A DNA stretch of 64,000 nucleotides from Mesocentrotus franciscanus (Eukaryota > Echinodermata > Echinoidea > Camarodonta > Strongylocentrotidae). This document shows positions 12,600 through 24,017 of the stretch, piece after piece (position 1 is the first letter of the stretch; the number at the start of each line of letters is the position of its first letter). Under the pieces are notes generated by a model. The model was not told the DNA's origin, ran no database searches, and saw only the letters and a program-made list of their open reading frames with translations. A program made the translations under genes and the position numbers. The stretch is from contig CP137680.1 in the NCBI GenBank assembly GCA_037976565.1, positions 14,682,325 to 14,746,324 of the forward strand, written 5' to 3'.

Positions 12600-12790
12600 G
12601 GTGTTGTGGCCTAGAGGATGTTGTGGTCCAGTGAAAACAAATCATCTCACCGATCTGTGGATCACAAGGTCCGGGGTTCAAATCCCTGCTACAGCACTGA
12701 TGTACTTTGGCAAGACATTAATCTACATTTGCCACTCTCCACCCACGTGAGGCATATTGGTACCCAGTAAGAAGGAATTCCTTCGACACT
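12600..12790 (+). mobile_element. tRNA-derived SINE, 3'-truncated
   Basis: B box GGTTCAAATCC near 12678, followed by CTTTGGCAAGACATTAATC and CACTCTCCACCCA as in the copy at 12136. The A-box region is disturbed: the GTTGTGG and CTAG/CCAG words occur twice, which suggests a small internal duplication. Confidence 0.75.
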
Positions 12791-12820
12791 ATAGCACCTT
12801 ATAGCAGCTCAGCTCGGCTC

Positions 12821-12940
12821 AGGGCCGCGTATTATAAAGAGTTACGATTGATCTTAAGTTTGATCAATACACAATGAGCCATAGACTTACGCTCAATATT
12901 AAACTTATGATCAATCAAAAGGCTTTATTATACATGGCCC
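12821..12940. mobile_element. Short MITE-like repeat, copy 2
   Basis: Same element as 6637..6763: GGGCCGCGTATTATAAAG start, TTGATCTTAAGTTTGATCAA core, ACATGGCCC end. It lies directly downstream of the truncated SINE. Confidence 0.7.
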
Positions 12941-13411
12941 AGATCTGACAAGGATTTTAATCTTGATTAATGGCTCCAGCTTTAAGTCACTATTCTTAAT
13001 AAATGTATATTACATGTGTACATGTATATTAGGCTAACTGCAACAACAACAAAACAATTCTATTAAAACAATGCATGACTTAGACCAAAGCTATTTTATT
13101 TAATGAGATCAAACGAGGCTAAATCAGGCTACACGAAATATTGGCCTACACATGTTATCATTAAAAAAAGAGGGAATGAGAAAATCAGATACTGTACAGG
13201 GCAGTCTGTCTATCACAAAAGGCATATAAATTAAAGCACAATGGCTCTAATTATTTCCACAGTGGTTAAAATTAGCCTCAATCCTATTAATAAATGTAGA
13301 TCATTGGGTGTTATTGATTAATTCCTCCCATATCCACATTGCACGTTGTTTGCCTGAATCACAGAGAGACAGGAAGAGAAAGAGAGAGAAGGCAAGAAAG
13401 GGGATAGGGGC

Positions 13412-13412
13412 T

Positions 13413-13472
<60 letters not shown>
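13412..13472. repeat. (GA)n microsatellite
   Basis: About 28 uninterrupted GA units inside a wider purine-rich stretch (13370..13495). Confidence 0.92.
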
Positions 13473-13476
<4 letters not shown>

Positions 13477-13495
13477 ATTAAAGAGGGAGAGGGGA

Positions 13496-15464
13496 ATAAA
13501 GTGCCCTTTTTTAGAAAAACATTTTTGAATGGGGAAAGGGTCATGTGTAGTACATTATAAATCAATCTTTGAGCCAGAATTTCACAATTGAATGTCCAAA
13601 TATGGTGTCGAGAAGTGTGTCCATTCAATGATGTGGATTTAAAACTAGATTATGGAACATCTTCCTCAAGAATTGGGCATCTTTTGGATGCCCATACGTT
13701 CTTCTGGCTAAAAGCTTGTAATGAATTTTCTTCTGATGGCAACCTGTAATGTTACAACCTGAAGTTAAATAAATATTCACAGTCCCATCAACTAAAACCT
13801 GACATACGTGGTCAAAAATGCAACTATACCTCTCCGTCAAAATGCCTTTAATACCAAGGCTAAAAACGAGGCTAAAACAGAAGGGTTATTTTCATTTACA
13901 AAGTACATGCTGTACAATAAACACTATTTAGTATTTATACACTTATTCCCTTGAAAAATCCAATTTAATAGACCCTGGTTTTCTAAGGGAGGAGTAATGT
14001 GGGCAATGCATTCATATGCAGCGGCAGACGTATAATCAATAAGATTTAAGCATAATATTGACACAATGCTTTGTATGGATCTGACCTTTGAAATACCATT
14101 GTTCAGTTCATTCACTTTTAGGGGAAATGGTGATATTTTCTTTACCCCTGCGAAAGAACTTCCAGCTTAATATTGGATCAGACCAGAACAAAGTTCTCAC
14201 TTTTTGACCGGGTCACTCTTAACAATTGCACCCCTCTTTTTCAACAAGCATCAGGGTTCCACACTAATTTTCTGAGGAGGGGGTCCTGACTGAACTTTTT
14301 ACAGCCTGTATGCATGAGCCCTATGTACAAATTTCAAAATCTTTGGGGTGCGGACTTGGATTTTGGGGCGCCCGTGCATCCTACATTGTATGTGCTTGCT
14401 TAGTGTTGAGCCCTGCAAACATGTCACATGTACATTTTTTGTTGTTAGAAGATTCATAAAGGTTCTGGTCCCCTTGCAGAGATTGTCAATTTCTGGTATA
14501 TACAAAAGAATCAAGTAACAGTTCACTGACCTCATAATTATAGCAATATTCAGTAAAGCATTTCTTACAAACACTTTCTGTCGGCACAGAATGGGGTAAG
14601 TGAGCTGAATATATATGTGGGTGGCTTCCAGCATGCGTAGAGAATGCATACATGTACAGTATACTTTCAGTACCATTATTTTCTTTTCATGTGTGTGTGG
14701 GGAGCATTTTCCAAGGGTGCGAGTGCACCAGAGTCCAGGACTCGTGTCTACCTTTAAAACCATCCTTCCCCTTTCATCACAGGACAGAGACGGAACAAAT
14801 AATGCCTTGGAAGCAATAAAGATATCCTACATTGTACTTCTTACATCACGTACCGCCATTCTATCTCCCTTCCAAGCCTCTACTCACTGCTGGAGTGCTG
14901 GCTCACCATGCATTTCAACAGTTGACTCATATGCCTAGCACTCGCTGAAAATTCAATTATACACAGGGAATTAGGCTAATATCTTGAGTCTGTCAATTAG
15001 CATTGAAATGACATCATTATGGGTAACAGTAAACCACTATGACATGCTGAGGTACATTGATATCATGATACACGGATAATATGGACTGACCCTTCTTACC
15101 TTGTATCATTATTAAAAGGTTTGTCACCATTATGTAATGTGATATCAGAACATAAAATTTACTCCAACCCACCCCCCCCCCCTTTTTTTGTATGTGTATG
15201 TGCTGCAGGAATTACAATCTTTAGGTTGACTCCATACATTGCATATTTGATGATCAATGAGAAACCAGACTAAACCAGACTCTCAAAGTGTCTAAGTTTA
15301 ACTACTCCAGCAATTTGTATTTCTTTCTGTTCTCTCCCGAATTGTGACCATTCTTTTTTTCTTCTTCCAATTAACCTTCTACACTGTATGTGGTTTATAG
15401 TCATCGCAAATTTGTTTAATCTGCAAAAAAAAATGTCCCCCAAAGGACATAATGGATAATGTAA
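13496..15464. other. Unassigned intergenic DNA
   Basis: The longest frame is 154 codons on - (14299..14763). It has no recognisable domain and no splice context, and I do not accept it as a gene. A short poly-C run lies at 15172..15182. Confidence 0.45.
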
Positions 15465-15530
15465 TAGACCACTTCCGTAATGTAACCAAATTTAATGCAT
15501 AAGTCTTTGTGAAGTGCCTTACATGTAGCT
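15465..15530. mobile_element. Left half of an interrupted hairpin element
   Basis: CGTAATGTAACCAAATTTAATGCATAAG followed by TCTTTGTGAAGTGCCT matches the left arm of the intact hairpin at 35980..36149. The matching right arm is at about 16144..16215, so ~610 bp separate the halves. Confidence 0.6.
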
Positions 15531-15659
15531 TTCACCCGTAGTGAATAATTGTATTTCAATAGTCAGAATACAAAATGCACATATATTACGTGTTGTTAGA
15601 TAGGGCAAGCCATAATGTTTGTCCTATAGATCTGCCAACAACTAATGTATGCAGTTCGT

Positions 15660-16143
15660 ATTCTGACTACTGGAACACAATTTTATTCCATTCTTCATAA
15701 AAAACATATATACAATACATACAGAGTAGGAACAAATTTAAATTTAAAATACATAAATACATGTAAAAGGGTAACATAACAGATAATAAGAATACAATAA
15801 AATTAACAGAAAATAGGTTCGAAAGAAAATTTATGTCGAATGAGGGGTCAACAAAAAAGAGCATTTAGCCTTGTTGAACGTTGACCCCTAAAGAAAGTAC
15901 ATAATTGACAGCACATTAAGAAAAAGAAAGAAAACAGGTGGAAACAGTAGATGGGAAAAGGAAGACATCATAAAGAAGAAAACAAAATATACAAATATAT
16001 ACGTTGTAAATCAAATAATATTTAAGTTGATGAGTACAAATTTAATAAAAACAATCGAAAGGCACGTTTAAAACTATTTAAGGAGGGTTGATTCTTAAGA
16101 TGGATTGGAATAGAGAGCCATAGATGGGGACCAATTATTCGTA
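15660..16143 (-). mobile_element. LINE 3' end (non-LTR retrotransposon fragment)
   Basis: The frame at 16022..16143 (-) reads GPHLWLSIPIHLKNQ and then SLNSFKRAFRLFLLN. This is the typical C-terminus of Jockey/CR1/L2-like reverse transcriptases (G-P-x-L-W-x-S-I-P, then S-L-x-x-F-K-R). The remainder down to about 15660 would be 3' untranslated sequence. Everything upstream of the C-terminus is missing. The upstream frame runs into sequence of the hairpin family (see 16144..16215). Confidence 0.6.
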
Positions 16144-16215
16144 ACAGACGAATGAATAAATGTGTATCGAGGCACTTCACAAAGAACTTGTATGCACTAT
16201 GCATTAGATTTGGTT
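16144..16215. mobile_element. Right half of an interrupted hairpin element
   Basis: GTGTATCGAGGCACTTCACA, AAGAACTTGTATGC and GATTTGGTTACATTA correspond to the right arm at 36066..36149. Confidence 0.6.
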
Positions 16216-16394
16216 ACATTATTATGGTCTATTGCTTCATACATATCATCATGTTTCAAGAATTCATGTCAATTATTAGAAACATGTGTGCTTTCTTTTC
16301 AGCATTGTCCATGGTATTTCTCAACAATTTATATCATTCACACACTGACAGAAACATACTCCGCTGCAGCATTCATCTATTGTAACGGCAGTCA

Positions 16395-16510
16395 AACATG
16401 CTTTTAGCAACCACCTTTATAGACAGACACACCTCTCTATAAAGACATTTTTTGTTTCCTATGAAAATGGTTTCTTATAATCTCTTTGAAATATGTACTG
16501 AAGGAACCAG
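16395..16510. repeat. Partial GACCACCTGTCT-family repeat
   Basis: TTTAGCAACCACCTTTATAG, TATAAAGACATTTTT, GAAAATGGTTTCTTAT and ATGTACTGAAGGAACC are the same ordered words as in 9995..10169. The second half and its inverted end are absent. Confidence 0.55.
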
Positions 16511-18314
16511 GGCAGCATTTCACGAACCCGTCATAAGTACAAGTTCACCGACATCCCATTGACATGCATGTATCCCTTTACTCTTGGTAAAGTTTGTTTA
16601 TCCCTTTACTCTTTTATTGTTAATTATATTGTGATGCGCTCAGGGTACGCCCATTCATCAACCCCTTGTGGCTTTTACGGATGCGCCATAATTTACCATA
16701 ATTTACTTTCAATAAATAAATTCCATTCAAAACACCTATGAATTATAAAACAAGGATACAACTATCTAAAGTACATGTCTATTTTGAAATGATCCTAAAT
16801 ATTAGTTTTTCCACTACAAAAAAACAGCAGATGATATAGATATGAAAATACATGTACAATTTGATTGGTTACTAAAAATGTTCATGTTTCTTTTCGCATT
16901 ATTGGTACAGTACATGTGGCAGGTTTGTTAAATCAGTGGTACATTATATTGACATTATAGTCAGGAATCAGAATAAGAAAGGCTTGAATACATTTTCTTC
17001 GATTTATTTGAACTGTATATTGAAACATTGAAAGTTTAACTAATCCAGAATACCAATTTTCATCAAATCCAAAACTCCTTTAAAACTGAAACTTGCAAAA
17101 ACAAAACAAAGTTACTCTTTCCAGTTGTGTATTCAGTACCCTCTAATCTTTCAAATAAAATAGCTTGCTTTTGAGGTAAGTTTAGGGCTTTTGAGGTAAG
17201 TTTAGGGCTTTAGGCTGACTGTAAAAGCATTCAACTTTCACCCTAAAAAATGGAGGTCTCCAATGCTTAATACTTCAGGGATAAATCACAATGGTTAGAC
17301 CAACTCGTTATGTTAATCCCTCAATGACTTTGAATACAATGTGAGGGCTTCATTCCACCTTCTGTATAAAGAAGACTGGGCAGTTAACCACTGACCCCAA
17401 ACAGATGGCAGACTCTTGTTGGTCACTTCAAATTGGGTAGTCATGATTCACTAGTCATGATGAAATCACACGCAATATTAATTTAATACCAAAATCGAGG
17501 CCAAAACAAATTGCCAATGACTGATAACTGATTACCAATCAAAATGAAATTTGAGTGTTTGAGTAAGAGTTGAACATTTCTGGCGATAAAACTACATCAT
17601 GCGTGTGCACAAAGACTGGTGAGAATATTTACCATTCACAGCATATTTCATCTCAACTCCAAAAACGTAATCAAAATCCTATGGCCTCTAATGAAAGACT
17701 AAGAAAGAGGTTTTCAGAGCTTTATTGCAAAGTTTTCCACAGAGGAAGGAGACACCATAATAACACATGTACCCCTTCATAAAAAACACATACACCAGGC
17801 TCTACTCTGTCTCTAGGTCTGTGATATAACACTGGCATAGACCGAAAGCTTCAGTCTCTGATATCGACGGTTGTTCCGCTAAGATTGCATCTGGCTCCTC
17901 TGACCGCCTCTATACATAGTGTATGGGGAATGTCAACAAATGTCAGTTTTATTAAAGAATGACCCATACCAGACGGTTATTTCTGTCTAATACTGGCACT
18001 GCAATACAATCCAACCATTTCAAGAGTAGCATTATTTCTAGCATAAATTATCTCCTGGTTCAACAACAAATGATTGAATAGCCCCATAAATCAACAATGT
18101 TCAGCATTCCCCTCTCCAAACATGAACCTTGATGATCACACAGTCCAATATTTCGTTATCTGACAAAACTCAAAAGGCTCAAAATAAAATACTGGTAAAG
18201 TGGTATCACTATCACCACACAATACTTGAAAATCACTGTAGCATTTCCTACACAAGCTGTAATATTTTAACTTGGGTGAATATTTTAAAATATTTGTAAC
18301 AAAGGTGGTATCAT
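16511..18314. other. Unassigned intergenic DNA
   Basis: No supported gene. A 21-bp unit around TTTTGAGGTAAGTTTAGGGC is tandemly duplicated at about 17171..17212. Confidence 0.45.
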
Positions 18315-18329
18315 TTGCAACAAAACAAC

Positions 18330-18530
18330 GAAACCGTCTCACCTAACGTAACGTCGCCAAAGCAAAGCGCCCGGCCCGGCGCGGATGGAACTGTTCGCCT
18401 TGTTGCCACCACTTCTCGCTCCAGAGATGCCGCTCAAATACGCCCGTCTGATCCGATGATCGGTCTTGGTCTTGCTACCAACGGCCAACTTCAGTTCGTA
18501 TGCCTTACCGTCTCTCTGGTAATAAATGTT
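18330..18530. other. GC/CpG-rich patch: candidate orphan exon or promoter
   Basis: About 150 bp are much richer in G+C and CpG than their surroundings, and open frames exist on both strands. On - an exon-like block runs from an AG acceptor (TTATTACCAG) near 18526 to a GTGAGA donor near 18343. It would be 57 codons (starting DGKAYELKLAVGSKTKTDHR). On + the frame 18315..18614 contains a possible donor CTG|GTAATA near 18521. I recognise no protein. It may be a promoter island, an alternative 5' exon, or an exon fragment captured by a repeat. Confidence 0.3.
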
Positions 18531-19404
18531 TTTTTAAGAAATAACGGTTTAAAACACGTCAATAAGAGAACTATGGAAATTACAGGAGAGCAACATTCAG
18601 TCGATAATTATTGAATAGTCTTTCCTGGCGCAATGTGCCTTAGATTTTTGAAATAATTGGTCATCAATTTTCCTCTCTCATCCGCAAATTTGTAGTTGCA
18701 GTGACGATCCCGCTCGCACATATATAGTACGTACACATAATACATGTTGTCATTCGTAGCCTAGCCTAGCTCTCCGCCAATCTTGGCCTAATTCGATTCG
18801 TCTTCAATTTGTAATATTGTAAATCTTCAAATGAAAAATAATCGATGCTTAACCAGGAATGAAAGATTTCATCTTTGATACTTTTACCAATTTTTTTATG
18901 ATTTAGAAATATTTAAATTCACTCATGATATAAAAATGTTTTAAATGAAACAAGCAAATGCAATTTATAAATTTTCTTTTTCTGAAAATAGACTAAGAAT
19001 CAAATTTCTCTCGAGTCAAGCAGAGTCAGACTCAAGATTCAAGACTAGTACTTGATCGTTTTGTCCATGTAAATTGTAATTCAGCCCAGCTTCTCCAGAT
19101 TTTATCGCTTGTGCAGGTGAGAATTTTCTTATTACTATCAGTGTTTTCATTGAACATTTCCTGGATAAAATAATCCTTATCTCCTCGAATAATTTAAATT
19201 TACCATATTATGGTGGCTGAAATATGAACATTACATTACACTTTAGTCCCACTAACTGAGATTCATGTGTTGAAATACAAATAGGTCTGTTGTTGTTGTT
19301 GTTTAACTTTAAGTTTATAGACACTAGGCGTTTATCATTCAGGAGTGAATATTTACACCTCTTCTATTAGGATTTTTTTTCTTCCTTTCAAATTAGATAT
19401 ACTT

Positions 19405-19565
19405 TTGGCGCTAATTCAGAATCATATCCATACTTTGACCCGTAACTCCGGCGTAGAGATCGAGATACCCTAGTCCCTACTAAAAGTAAAACGTACCAAA
19501 AATCGGCGCTAATGCGCAATCATATCCATACTTTGACCCGTAACTCCGGCGTGGAGATACCCTAC
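19405..19565. repeat. Local tandem duplication
   Basis: TTTGGCGCTAATTCAGAATC is followed by CATATCCATACTTTGACCCG and TAACTCCGGCGTAGAGAT. The same words recur about 100 bp later (TCGGCGCTAATGCGCAATC onward, TAACTCCGGCGTGGAGAT). This is a roughly 100-bp duplication without coding potential. Confidence 0.75.
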
Positions 19566-19735
19566 TAAAACAGACCTAAAATCAAGTAAATATTCATGTT
19601 TTCTTCAAATAATGGCCATGATTTAAAAGTCGTTATGTTTCTTACCTGGATCGTGTCAATTTTCTTATCTTTTGGGAGTATTTTTCCTAAAAATGAAGAC
19701 TTATAATATACACTTTCTCACGGGATTCACGGCAA

Positions 19736-19940
19736 ACTGCTGCACAATACAATTGCATACCGTACCGACGATGGGGTGCGCGCGCAACCCACCGTCGGTA
19801 CATGTATTGTGCGACTGAAGTTAGCGACTGTAATCTCAGATCCTCATTAAATTCATGTGAGTAATTCATCATTATGGTCGCTAACTTCAAGCGCCCGCAC
19901 CCCACCGTCGATACGGTATGCGATTGTATTGTGCAGCAGT
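19736..19940. repeat. GC-rich inverted repeat, ~48-bp arms
   Basis: Left arm 19736..19783 (ACTGCTGCACAATACAATTG then CATACCGTACCGACGATGGG) pairs with right arm 19891..19940 (CCCCACCGTCGATACGG then TATGCGATTGTATTGTGCAG). Inner blocks GTTAGCGAC and GTCGCTAAC pair as well. It is MITE-like, and no transposase is nearby. Confidence 0.8.
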
Positions 19941-20208
19941 ATGGAAAGCATGGAAAGGTATGGATCAAGTTTTTTATGACCAAATTTGTGTACATCGAGT
20001 TTACACAGAGATCCAGCGCTCACGGTGAACAAAATCTGACAATGATCATGACCGTAGATTTCCGATTTTGTTCTTCAAAGTATTTTTGAAGTAAATCTTG
20101 TTATTACACACAAAGTATAGTGATGCTGCTATGAGTATCAAGACACCCTCTTTTAATTCTCAAAACTCTTTAAACACCACTGTTCAAAAATCACCAAAAT
20201 TCACAAAA

Positions 20209-20256
20209 ACTGTATATCTACATCACCATGCAAGCCGATACTTTTAAGCAGCATCT
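20209..20256. repeat. 48-bp block shared with 62206..62253
   Basis: ACTGTATATCTACATCACC then ATGCAAGCCGATACTT then TAAGCAGCATCT occurs twice in the window with a single mismatch. The flanks are unrelated. Confidence 0.85.
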
Positions 20257-20694
20257 ATGTCTGTATTGATGATACAGTATGTCACAAAGTATATAGTTAT
20301 TAATTACTAAAATGTACATAACTCTTTTGAACTTCTCTTATATACTGAAAAGAATAAGAAGTGTATTTTTTCTTTTCTTTTCTTCTCTCCTTCATCTACT
20401 GAATATATGCCCATTTTCTTAATCTGCATCTGAATTTAATCTGAATCCGGATGCTTTGTAATCTACATTATTTTACATAATTTATAGAAAAGGTCAAGTA
20501 AAGCTATTGTTTGAACTTGTGTATATTTCCTAGCAAGTACTTTGTAAAGCTCTACGATGTAAATCCAGCTTCTTTCCTGCAACATTAATCCAGCTGTTAC
20601 TACATGTACTAATGCTCAGCAGGGTACATGGTTAGAGACATTCATGACCTACTACAGCTGTGCAATCACATGTCATTACAGGTCAGAAGCATTC

Positions 20695-20935
20695 AGAGGC
20701 CCATCTAGGTCCCGTCCCAGATACATGATGAAGGTCTAGTCTCCGAAAGCCTATCTGGATCCAGTCTTTGGTTTGGTACATGAAGGTCTAGTCTATGAGA
20801 GTCCAAACAGATACAACACAACCCATCTAGTTCCAGTCCTTGATACATGAAAGAGTCCAAAGAGATCCCAGCCCAGCCAGGTTTAGTCCTTGACACTTGA
20901 ATGTCTAGTCCTTGAGAGTCTAACCAGGTCTAAGC
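20695..20935. repeat. Degenerate tandem repeat upstream of RFXAP
   Basis: Three to four imperfect units of about 55-65 bp contain TACATGAAGGTCTAGTC, GAGAGTCC, CCCATCTAG and CCAGTCCTTG. The array ends about 14 bp before the RFXAP start codon, so it probably forms the 5' untranslated region or proximal promoter. Confidence 0.65.
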
Positions 20936-20948
20936 CCAACAGTTCAGC

Positions 20949-21014
20949 ATGGCTCGGTCTCCAACCACTACTAGCATCAGCAGTGGGAATGTCACTGTTG
21001 TTGGCAAACAAGGA
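20949..21014 (+). CDS. RFXAP: RFXAP coding exon 1
   Basis: Encodes residues 1-22 (MARSPTTTSISSGN...), Ser/Thr-rich, ending at GGA|GTAAGT. The start is the first ATG after the upstream repeat block, and the exon is in phase 0 with exon 2. Transcription start not determined. Confidence 0.8.
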
Positions 21015-23935
21015 GTAAGTATTCGAACACCTCTACTCTCCTTTTCTTTTCTTTTTAAAATCACAATCTCAAGCTGGTCAATTGTTCTGTTTGTCAACTT
21101 CATTAATTTATATACTTTGTAAGGTTCAGTTGAGGGGTCATTAGATATTTAAGTTAAGTTCATTATGATGTACTAGGACAACGTACATCTATAACAATTT
21201 TGTTTTGGGGATCCCTTGTAATCTGTTCCACAATGATTTCTTACAAGTTAGGGGCCATTATAAGATAAGAATTATAAGAACTGACAAATTCTTGAGTCAT
21301 TTGTTTATTTTACAGGGTCATTGTACTTTTTGACATCTTTCCTTGTCTCCTTTATATTTTGTCTGCACTACGACAACAGTTTATAACCTTGATGCTCTAA
21401 TTGCTTTGACAGCGCACTCAGGAAACCATAGTTCAACTTGAACATGAAGTGAACGATGGCCGATTGTTCAAAAGTAAAGAATATGACAATGTACTCTGCT
21501 CCATGTTTTCTTTTACCTTGAATAATTTAGAACAAATCACTGCTTAGCCACTCAGACTTTTCAATATAAAGCTATATTTAGACTTTTCAATATAAAGCTA
21601 TACTTTAAGTTTAAAAGTTGAAGAGTTTAAAAGTTTAACAACAAATGCTGTGTCAATTAATTCACTCCTACAGGAAAGAGTACATTACATTGTTTGTTAA
21701 CAAAAGAGTGACTTTGAAAGTGAAAGGTTGACTGTTAATTCCACATTATAGGACTACAGCCCAGCAGGGATAGTGGGGGGTCTGCGCGCCCCTTCTCCTG
21801 CGCCGAGCGAGGCAAGCACCAGCTCCAGCAACCAGTCTCTGGATCTGATGCGCTGCAAGAAGTGCAGTGTGGAGAACTGCCAGGAGATGTTGGTGGTATC
21901 AGGGAAGCGGCGCAAGGGTCCGTGGATGTGCAACTACCACCGTAACAAGACGTACAAGGCAAAGAAGAAGCAGAAGGATCAGATGGCTACTAACATTCAG
22001 ATGTTCAAGAAGAAGGTTGGTATCCCGTGGATTTAAATTAAAGGTACAGTCAAACCTGTCTATAGCGACCGCCCAAGGGAAACACAAAAAGTGGCCTTTG
22101 TAGACAGGTGGTCTTTGTAGACAGGTTCCTTTAGTACATGTTTCAATGAGAAACCATTTTCAAGGGAAACCAAAAATGTGGTCTTTGTAGACAGGTGGTC
22201 TTTGTAGACAGGTGGTCACTAAAGCAGGTTTGACTGTAGCTAGATCTTGAAGACAGTTCAAACAAATCTTTAGATGTATCAATATCTCCCACCGAGATAT
22301 ATAGGCGTTGGACTGGTAATGCTTGAAATTATACTCATAAACTGGTAATTTTTGTCAAGGATTAGAGCAAACAGATATTACCAACAGGATTTCTCACAAA
22401 TAAGACTAGATTTTATCACTGTTTTTTTTTTCTCTTTCTTTCTTTCTTTCCTTCATTCTCTATTTATTTATTTATTTTGTATGCTCATTTAAATTTCTCT
22501 TCAACACAGCAAATAATGTAACAATATACCTACAACTTTTCCCTTATAGATATGGGAAAAGTTTTATTTTTTAGTATAGATTTATTCCCAATTTAAACAT
22601 ATAGACTACCGAAGAAGAAAAAAAAACATACCCCCGGTATATGGATCTTTAAATTTCTTCTCATCAGCATCATGTATGATATTTTTACCAACAGGAAGAA
22701 GAAAGCGTCCCCAAGCCTTCAAGCCTGCAGTCCATCCCTAGTGGAGAGAAGTCTACACCTGATGATGGACTACCTAGACTAGACCAGGTCCTCAATGAGA
22801 AGAAACTGGTAAGTGGCAATAGGCTCTTAATAGGTCTTAAAGATAAAGTTGAGTTCTGGTCATGCGATTGCATTGTGAAAGAAACGTTGTGGAATCTAGC
22901 AGAAAAGGTTGACCATCTAGCATATAAGTATTGGTGCGTACTGCTAGGTTCTGGAATCATCAAAATGATAAGAAATTTGGCCCAGTCTTGGTAAAGTTAC
23001 AAGCACTGTACACAGAAAGATGTATATGGGACTACACGAACATGTGGCATAAAAATCTGTCCCGATTTCTATGCTGTTACATGCCATATTTAGAATATTA
23101 AGGCATTTGAAGAGCCGTGCTTTTCAGGGAACATTTTTTATCTGATGTTCTTTCACACTTGCATAATAACAATGATATCGCTCACAAATTATTTTTCACC
23201 TCTTCCCAGAACTCAACCTTCTCTTTAAACACTGCATGGGAGATTGCTGAGGTCTCAAATCAAAGGTCATCTTCTTCTTTTTGTTTTCCCCTTCTTCTTC
23301 TTATTTTCTCCTTCTTCTTATTCTTCTTCTTCTGGTGTATGTTCCTATTCTTCTTCTTCCTCTACTTCTTGTTATTATTATTATTTTTATTATTTCATTA
23401 TTATTATTTTTTATTTTTTAATAATTATTATTATTATTTGTGTGAGGTATTGTTTTTGTTGTTGCATTCTATCAGTGGAGTAATATCTTTGACAGCTTTT
23501 TGTACTAATTCCTGTTTTGCCTGATGAGCATTATCATGAAGCGGAGGAGAGAATAAGAACAACAAAAACAATGCAGGGGAAACCCCTCCAGTCATTTTAT
23601 TAACACAGGTGTGATGACTCGAGCAGAATATGACTGGGAAGGAAATGAAATTATTATGTCTGTCCATACCTGTCCCAAGGTGATGTTGTTTAATTCAACA
23701 GGGAATGCTTTCTCATTCAGTGGGTGTCATGGACTCATGAAAGCTTTATAGTTCATCAGGTGGGAAGATGGAACAGGAACATAGCCTTTTTGTAAGGAGT
23801 GGGGTACTGGTTGTTCAGCGTTTGTTTTGAATTTGTACATGTGTCTTGGGAAATGTAAAGTAAGCATCCAGGCAGCTCACAAGAAAACATACATCTGTCA
23901 TCCTCTTCCTCTCCCGTTTTCTTCACAACTCCCCC

Positions 23936-24017
<82 letters not shown>

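Noticed and set aside
14299..14763. 154-codon - strand frame
   Set aside because: No domain, no splice or promoter context, no repeat; length alone is not convincing in this AT-rich region.
21867..22103. Arg/Trp-rich + frame
   Set aside because: Shadow frame of RFXAP exon 2.
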